The position numbers were made by a program, and so were the translations under genes. Below are positions 56,144-64,000 of a stretch of 64,000 nt of DNA, one piece after another (positions within the stretch are counted from its first letter, which is position 1; every line of letters begins with the position of its first letter). Source of the stretch: Arachis hypogaea (Eukaryota; Streptophyta; Magnoliopsida; Fabales; Fabaceae). The DNA lies in NCBI RefSeq assembly GCF_003086295.3, contig NC_092046.1, forward strand, positions 104,449,363-104,513,362. Direction: 5' to 3'. The notes beneath the pieces are model-generated. The model saw only the letters and a list, made by a program, of their open reading frames with translations, was not told where the DNA came from and searched no databases.

Positions 56144-59100
56144 ATGACTTCAAGCATGTTGAGTGGGGAGCGAAGGTATGCCTTTGTTTACGTGCTCTAG
56201 AAGCCAACATGTAAATGTGGCCAAACCAAATTTTTGATATGTCTTGTATTGAAAATCCTGCTTCTGTCGTTGGCAATATGATTATATTTTATAATGAACT
56301 AAAGAAAATTGAGATTAATGATTCTAATGCTGTTTTGCAGATGGGCCTCTTCTTCCAGAAGAGGTGGTATGACTGTTCTAGGGAAAGTTGCTGTTCCAAA
56401 ACCTATTAACTTACCCAGCCAGAGGTATTTGATTTCTTGATGGATTCTTTTTATTTTCAGTTGACTGTGGTATTGCTTTATGATCTGAAAATTTCCCCTT
56501 CTTTTGTATCAAGGTTAGAGAAACATGGTTTGGACCCTAATGTGGAGATTGTTCCCAAGTGAGTAAATATTCTCAGGACCTAATGTTGTGACTTCTGCTA
56601 TAATTGTTCTTAATGTTCCAGAATTTTATTTGTTTTCGGTCATTGTTTATTTTGAGTAGGGGTACCCTCAGCTGGGGTAGTAGATCATCATCTTCTGCAT
56701 CAAATGCTTGGGGGTCCTCTTCTCTCTCTCCAAATACTGATGGTGGTGCTAGTTCACCCAGCCACCTCAGTGCTCGGCCATCATCTGGTGGGAGTGGTAC
56801 AAGGCCTTCGACTGCTAGTAGTGATAGGGCTCTCGAGTCCTGTACAAATGCATGGGGGTCAAGTTCTCGGCCTTCATCAGCATCTGGGCCGCTGACATCA
56901 AATCAGACTTCACTTGCATCATTGCGTCCTCGCAGTGCAGAGACAAGACCTGGTAGCTCACAGTTATCTAGATTTGCTGAACCCTCCACTGACAATTCAG
57001 GTGCTTGGAGTGGTGCTAGGACCGCAGAGAAACTGGTATGGTTCTGTTTATTTGTTCTTGAAACTTCGATTTTGCTACCAATTATATCTGAAATATTTAT
57101 TTATTATAATTTTATGATTATGACAATCTAATTTTCCAGGTTAGTGGTTAATTTTTTAACGTAGTATTTGTGATGTTTATCCTCGAACAATTGCGTTAAT
57201 ACTTTGTTTCAGTTTGACAGTAATTTTGCACTTTTCACACTCTTTTTTTCCTGCTGGTTTGGCATGGTGCACACCCAGTAAATACACATACTTGTGGCTG
57301 TAATTCAGTAGTTTTATGGTTATGATTATCTGATAGTATATGTGGTGTAGCAACTTTGAACTTCTTGCGTGCTAAAGGCACTGTCTCTTGGGGTTTGTTG
57401 AAGTAGTTGTAAGAGTTTTTTGCTTGACACGTTCCTGTGTCCTCAGTGGTTGCAGCCATGGTTGCCTCTGTTTTATAGGCATTATTTGCTGATAGTAGTC
57501 ACTTTTTGTACAAATGCAGGGAGTTTCTCAACCCAAGAGTGATGGATTTTCATTGAGCTCTGGAGACTTTCCAACTCTTGGTTCTGAGAAGGACAAGTCT
57601 GCCCTGAATTCTGAGTTGCAAGGTATTATTGTTCTGTATTATTATTCTGACCTGAATTCTGTTTTATATTATTATGGTGTTTAATATTTCAATTGCTAAT
57701 CCATTATTGTTTTACTGATCTTTTACTATTGACCATTAAGTGCCACAGTATTGTTGTTGCTATTGTTACTATTATTGCGTCACATGTTATAGTTTTTTAT
57801 TGTACCTTTATAAAAGTTTTGATTTACTTGTAGGAGTTCTTTGTTCATATAATTATATCAATTGTTCCTCTTAACATTTTAAAGTTTGAACCAACAAGTC
57901 TTTTCTTGGCCCAGAAACTTAAAGGCTTAACATAACTGTATTTTATTGGGATCAAATTTTGACTTCAAGTTCTTTGTTTATATAATGATATCTCATGTAT
58001 GCTGTTCACTCCTTACTCTTGCATTTCCCTTGCTCTATAAGAGTATGTTTCATTCGTTTTCTACCATGAATATTATTGTAAGGCCAAAGTTCTGACTTAT
58101 AACTTGATATTTCAATGTATTTGGTGTCCCATTTTATTAATTATGATTATACTAGGAGATATTTGAGTTAAATATTAATATGTGGTAGGTTCTACAATTC
58201 TTTTACATTTAAAATACTGTTGAAATATTTCTAATTGTTAATTATGAATCTTACTATCCGTAAAATGCTTCGACTCATGTTACGGGGAATCAATTTCCCG
58301 ACTCCTGAATTTTATCTCAATTTGACAACCTTGTCATAAATATTTAGAGAACATAGAACAATTGTTTTGTTCTTTAAGAGAAAGTTTTTAACAATTTTTA
58401 TCAACTGCTAGCAGATGACAGTTCTCATGGCCGACCTAGCTCCTCCTCGGGACCACAGAAGGAGAAAAGTGAGGCCTCTATTGTTGGTGTGTCATGCCCT
58501 TTGATATTTTTATTTGTGCTTCAATTGTTCTTTAATTCCATTTCTGCCGATAGGATTTTGCATTCGAGCTTCTATAACTAATGTTCTTCTGTTGTCAATA
58601 TCACAGCTGATGTTCCGGTGAATGAAAATATGAAGGGTGGTGTGATTGATTCCTGGAGAAGGGATCATCAGTCTCATGGAGAGGATGACATGAGGCCTGG
58701 GATAGAGAAATGGCAAGGAAATACCCAGCCTTACCCTAATGCTTCTGTTCCACCTCAACACTATGATGCCTGGCATGGTCCTCCAGTAAATAATCCTCAA
58801 AATGGTGTTTGGTTCCGGGGTCCTGCTGGTGGGCCCCCATTTGGAAATCCTGTTACTCCTGGTGGCTTTCCTATTGAACCATTTCCTTATTATCGTCCAG
58901 GCATTCCACCAACTGGTCTTGTCAACTCACCACCAGTTCCCCCTCCTGGGAATGGACCAAGAGGGCACCCTAAGAATGGAGATGTCTTTAGGCCTCATAT
59001 GCCTGATGCGTATATTCGTCCAGGCATTCCTATGAGACCTGGATATTTTCATGGTCCAATGGCCTTTGAGGGATACTATGGTCCTCCTATGGGCTACTAC

Positions 59101-62100
59101 AATTCAAATGAACGAGATGTACCCTTCATGGGAATGGCAGCTGGACCACCTGTTCATAATAGGTACCCAAATCAAAATCCTCCTGAGCCTGCCAATTCAC
59201 AAGGTAAACCTGGTGGGTATGGTATTGCTGGAAAGCCGTTGGCCTCTGAGCAAGTGGAATCCAGCCATCCTCCTGAGACTGCTGTGCCATACAGAGTTCT
59301 TCTTAAGCAACATGAATCTGATGGAAAAAATGAGAGAGTAAATTGGGAGGATTCAGAGACAACCAATGCATCATATATTGACAGGAGGGACCGACCAAGA
59401 ATTGCAGTCTGGGAGAATGAGCAGAGATCAAACTATAGAAAGAATGAGATGGATTTGAGGAAGAGTGCTCATGGTGAAGAACCACCTTCTCAGGCTTTGG
59501 AAAATCAAGTATCTAGTTCATCTGTTACTCTTAAGGCCAAGTTTCCTGACAGTTCAGGAAACATTAAGAAGCCTGGTGATATTTCGCCAAGGAAATTAGA
59601 TCGTGGTAATGCTGCCTCTGGTGTGCTAGAAACTCCCCCAAGATCATCTGCTCCAAAAGATGCCAGTCTGATTAAGAAGATAGAGGGTTTGAATGCAAAA
59701 GCCAGGGATAATTCATCTGCTAGAAACAGAGATGAGCAAAGAAATAAATTTCATGCCAATAGTGCTTCAGTGAACAATGTGAAGGAAGCTGGTGCTGGTG
59801 GTATGTTTCCTGCTAGAGCTCCTGCCACTGATGTCATAAACCCACCTCATCATGAAGTCAATGCCTCTGGTGGAGAAAAGAATTTCGATTCCTTATCTGC
59901 CAGTGGACCAACATCATCCAGGTTTGTCCATAATTTCTTGGTATTGACTGATTGTGGTTAGATTCTTGATGATGCTGATATGCTTTATTCACAGGCAAAT
60001 TGCTCGTGGCATGCAAAGTAGAGGTGACCACCGTAACAAGGGAAAAACAAGCAATGAAGATGTTGATGGTTGGCGAAAGAAACCTGAGGTTGCTGATATC
60101 TCAGCTTTATCAGGTGCACAGTTGGAAGCAACTAATCTTCTTATTGGTGACCATCAGATCTCTGTTGAGAGCTATGATAGGTCTGGCTCATATAACCCAG
60201 TAAGGCGTGATGGAGAATCTGTTCAAACCAGGTCTGAACCAATTGATAGCCATGATCAGGTAATGCATACATGATGCATCATTTCTATATCCGTTATTAG
60301 CTATCTAGTGTACATTTAACACTTAACAAATTCCGAAACTCATCAGCGTGCCAAAATGAAAGAGTTGGCCAAGCAGCGGACTAAGCAACTGCAGGAGGAA
60401 GAGGAGGAGCGAATAAGAAAGCAAAAGGCTAAAGCTCTTGCAAAGCTGGATGAGTTGAATAGACGTTCTCAAGCAGTGGAAGGTCCAACTTCAAAAGAGT
60501 CTGCTACAACGTCTGACATCCCCAATAAGCAACAAGAATTACAGCCATCTGATTCAGCAATTGTATCAGGAAAATTTGGAGTTGTGAGTTCAGCTTTAAA
60601 TTCTGATGCTAAGGCTATCCCTCATATTAATGATATTAGCATTAATAAAGTTGAAAAGTTACCCATCTTGTCCAGTGAGCCACCTTCAGAGACCCATGTG
60701 AATTCTGGCAAAGAGGCTGTTCTGATTCATAATCTGTCAATGAACTTGCAACAAGATGTTAATAGTGCTGATGGCATGAATGCCTTACAGTTTCGCAATA
60801 ATATTACCTCAAAGCAGAAGCGAACGAGCTATAAACAAAAGCAGAATCTTCCTTCAGAGAAAACTGGGAGTGAAAAGGTTGCATCTTCCACTTCATTTGG
60901 CTCAAAGGCCGAGAATGATTTAGTGGTTGATATTTCTGTATCTTCTGGCAATGTTATCCATGAAGTTGGTTCAACTGGTGGATTGAACATGCCCATGAAT
61001 TCAGCTACTATGGTTGATTCCTCTGTAAACCAGAGAAAGAAGAATACCAGGAATGGGAAAAACAAACAAAAATTTGAAGATAGTTCTTCTGCATTACCAT
61101 TGGCACCAAAAGAAGCTAATATTTCAAAAAGCTCTGTCGAAATTGATAAGGCCAAGGTTGCCAACATTGAGTTAGAACAGGGTCCAGTTCAACCATCATC
61201 CTTGTCTAAGGATTCAACTCAATTTTCAGAGCATCACAGACATTCAGCAAGTGAGGAAGCCCATGCTAAAATGAATAGTCAGTGGAAACCTCAGCATTCT
61301 CGTAGGCCATCGAGAAATATGCAAGCTACTAGACCAGCAGAGAAATCTCATGGGAGTGATGCAGTGATGTGGGCCCCTGTGAAACACCATAATAAGACTG
61401 ACGTGGATGAATCAGATGAGAAAACCAAAGCAGAGGCAGTCAATACTGAGAAGAGTGATCAGCAGGTGCATAATTTTAAAAATAAGAGGGCAGAAATGGA
61501 GAGATATGTTCCAAAACCTGTTGCTAAAGAAATGGCTCAGCAAGGAAGCATCCAACAACAGGTGGTTTCATCAGTCAATCAGGCTCCAGCAGATGGGAAT
61601 GTTGGAAGAGTTGATTCTGTTTCTGTGGGTCCACAGATTGCTCAGGTAACTGATTCAATTGTTGGAAAAGTGACCCATGGAATGGAGCCTAAAAATAGAG
61701 ATGGTAGGCATGCTAAGCAGGGTAAAGCGCATGGATCTTGGCGGCAGCGGAATCAAATGGAAACAACTAATGTGCATGATGTGCGGGGTGGACTGGACAT
61801 TGATTCAAACTCTGAACCAATTGTTCAGGGACAAACAGAAGATCGTGGAGATCCTAAGTCTGAAATAAACTTATCGAAGGGGCAATCAATGCAAATTAAT
61901 AACTATAGTGATCTTGATGGTTCAAACAATCCTGTCAATCATGATTCAGCTGCTCATGTTTCTCTTCCTGTTATTAAAGATCATGGAGCAACAGGCAGAG
62001 GTAGGCGGGTTCCTTTCAGAGGACATAAGGGTGGAGGGATGAACCATGATGTGGATCATAAGAAAAATGATGGAGAGTTGGAGAGAAATGAAACACCCAC

Positions 62101-62839
62101 TTCATCCTCTGAGCCTAGTCAACCAGATATCGGTGCTGCTGCTTTGAAAGAAAATCGAAATGTTGGAGAACGCTTGACTTCTCACTGGCAACCCAAATCT
62201 CAGGCTTCAAATAATCAGAGGGGAAACAAATCCAGTGATCTAAATGTCGGTTCAGTTGTGGTTGGAGTTAACAAAAAGGATCCCTGTTGCGATGAAGAAT
62301 CAATTCCAGCCGCTGATGACAAGATGTCTAATGCTCATGTAGCTCAACCTCACAATGATCAATCAGTCTTGGACAAGAGCAAGGCCAGAGAAACTACACA
62401 TTTTGGGAACCAAGATTCTAAAAGAGAGAGGAAACATGTGCCAACAAGGAGGCATCCCAACTCCTCAAATCAGGGAAATGTTAACTTGGTTGAGCAATCT
62501 CCCACATCTATAGATCAAAGGCATGATCACCGCCCATTCTCTGGCTTTGGCAAAAATGGAAACCTAAACAGGTTTGGACGAGGACACGAGCCTCGTGGAG
62601 ATTGGAAACCACCTGCCCAAGATAACAGGCACTATAATCAATCTACAAACAGGGAGAGGCAGGGCCCAAACCTGCATTATGAGTACCACCCTGTCGGACC
62701 ATATGATGGCAGCAAATCAGACAACATAGAACGGCCTAAAGATGGTAATCATGCTGGTGGAAGATTTAGGGATCGAGGTCAACCTCATTCCCGGCGAGGT
62801 GGGGGAAACTTCTATGGACGCCAAGCTGGTGCTGATTAG
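56144..62839 (+). CDS. MOS1: MODIFIER OF SNC1 1 (MOS1)-like protein, BAT2-domain, nine coding exons
   Basis: Exons 56144-56175, 56341-56424, 56514-56558, 56660-57035, 57520-57622, 58415-58486, 58607-59921, 59995-60259 and 60347-62839, all with GT-AG introns and matching phases; 1594 codons plus stop. The N-terminus (MTSSMLSGERRW, MTVLGKVAVPKPINLPSQR, GLDPNVEIVPKGTLSWGS) is the conserved BAT2-type region. A P/G-rich stretch lies at about residues 270-420. A charged coiled coil follows at about 770-810 (QLQEEEEERIRKQKAKALAK). The C-terminus ends in an R/G-rich tail (RDRGQPHSRRGGGNFYGRQ). In Arabidopsis MOS1 acts in the nucleus on expression of the immune receptor gene SNC1 and on flowering; that role is taken from the family. 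The protein is somewhat longer than the ~1400-residue Arabidopsis one. No break is seen. Confidence 0.92.
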
Positions 62840-63430
62840 ATGCTTTGGTAATCAGTAGTTGGAATTAGTCTGTGTGTTCCATCAGAAGCCATACATCCAT
62901 TAACTTGGCTGCTTAATACAGCCGTGTTTTCAGGTATATGTGGTCTTCAGATACCTTTGAACTTTCAATTGTAAATGCAGCCTCAATGCCTCCAATTATC
63001 TTCTGATTGTCGGTATGTATTCCACAGGGAGGGCTAGAAGTGAAGATGGTACCCTGTTTTTTGTAGGGCGGGGCTAAGAAAAGGTTTGATGGTTATTGCT
63101 GTAATATTGTAGTGCTGTGGTGGATGGTTATTTTTCTAATGTAATTGAAAATAGAATATTTGATGGCATTTTGTTTTTAATGGAGCACTTGTCCTGTTTC
63201 AACGAGCCTCTTTTCAGGCACCAGAAAGAACGAGTGTTTTGTGTGCCATCTGCTCATATGAGATGCGTTCCAGGCCTTACGCAGTTTGAGGAAGAAAATG
63301 ATTATTTCACCATAGCTAAAGACTACCAAGTAATTCAGCAAAGAAGCAAGCAAAAGATTGGTGTTCGCAGTGTATTTCTTATTTTGATATGCGTTTTGAA
63401 TAATTTTTTTCGAGCGTTGAAAGCTTAATT
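62840..63430 (+). other. 3' UTR and terminator region of the MOS1-like gene
   Basis: T/G-rich sequence after the TAG stop, with candidate poly(A) contexts (TTTTTAATGG near 63175, TGAATAATTTTTTTCG near 63400). The frame at 63117-63428 shows no domain. The exact cleavage site is not determinable here. Confidence 0.45.
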
Positions 63431-64000
63431 AGTCATTTGGAATGAATAGTTCCCAGTTTATCCTGACCTCAAATGTCTAAGCTTCCATTTTCGTTGTGTC
63501 TAATATCAATAGGCATTTGAAAAAAGATTCTTTTTCGTCATTTTCCCCCGATATTCGAGAAGTTTGTGTGCTGTTGAGACTTGGGACTTTGAAGTCAATG
63601 TTGGGCAATATCTTGTTTTCTTTAGGAGAGAGTGGTACAGTAGCATTGGGGCTATTGGGGGATCGCAATAGTTCTGAATTCTGATCAGGGTCGATAGTGC
63701 CAGGATAGATGATGGGGGTAGGGGCAGAGAAAAAAAAAATTGTCTGCGAGTTCAGATGAACGCATAATCTAGGAAGGGAAGGGATTTTGAACCAAAAAAG
63801 GAAAGGATTATGTAGTGAAAATGTAAAATCACTCCGGTTATTAGATAGAATAGTCTATTATTGATAAATGCAGAGAACTGATTATTACTTAATCGAATTT
63901 GATTTTCCTTTTTAAAATAGTTATACGATTAACACTACGTTTACTTGACTCGAAAATTAAAACCTAAAATCACGTGCTAAAAGATATTTACTAAACAAAA
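63431..64000. other. Intergenic sequence, no gene identified
   Basis: Short frames on both strands (63496-63684 plus, 63477-63668 minus) overlap and match nothing I know. No RNA gene or transposon terminus was recognised. Confidence 0.4.

Noticed and set aside
57130..57160. Possible extra MOS1 exon after TTTTCCAG at 57139
   Set aside because: It gives a stop after three codons, and the 57035/57520 junction already keeps the frame and the conserved reading.
63496..63684. 62-codon ORF downstream of MOS1
   Set aside because: No known motif, no supported promoter or splice context, and an overlapping frame exists on the other strand.

Overview
This is plant nuclear DNA. It has spliced genes with GT-AG introns, tRNA-Asp-primed Athila-type Ty3/gypsy LTR retrotransposons, CACTA, Mutator-like and hAT-like transposons, and a SINE. 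The retrotransposon style (TGATGAGCGG-type LTRs, clusters of ACGCGACCGCGT and GGCGTTCAACGCC motifs, repeated AAGTTTGGTGTT) resembles what I remember of peanut (Arachis). That genus call is recollection, not a search result.

Layout. 1-52.7 kb is a nest of transposable elements. Element E (1-6864, minus, left end outside the window) sits inside element D (6865-12836, plus). D and element C (13321-38149, minus, TSD CTTGC) both landed in a degenerate minus-strand fragment of a MED16/SFR6-like gene. C contains a 7.1 kb non-autonomous CACTA element (15836-22915, TSD ATT). C's right LTR is split by element B (25738-36578, plus, TSD CCACA). Element A (39619-52401, minus, TSD GGTGC) is the only one with a full gag-protease-RT-RNaseH-integrase-ORF3 set, and it carries several stops and a frameshift. 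A split a CACTA-like remnant whose right end is at 52693. Next come a Mutator-like element carrying a PPR gene fragment (52695-53842) and a hAT-like element (54075-54704) that contains an 89-bp SINE.

54.8-63.4 kb holds one apparently functional host gene on the plus strand. It is a MODIFIER OF SNC1 1 (MOS1) homologue with nine coding exons (56144-62839, 1594 codons) and a BAT2-type N-terminus. 63.4-64 kb shows no recognisable gene.

How the parts relate. B, C, D and E lack reverse transcriptase and integrase, so they look non-autonomous; an Athila-like element such as A is a plausible kind of helper. The most notable signal is a small two-hairpin RNA-like module just after the last gag/pol stop codon. 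It is present in all five LTR elements although their LTRs differ, and its stems carry compensatory base changes. Its coordinates are given as separate features and as the lead finding.
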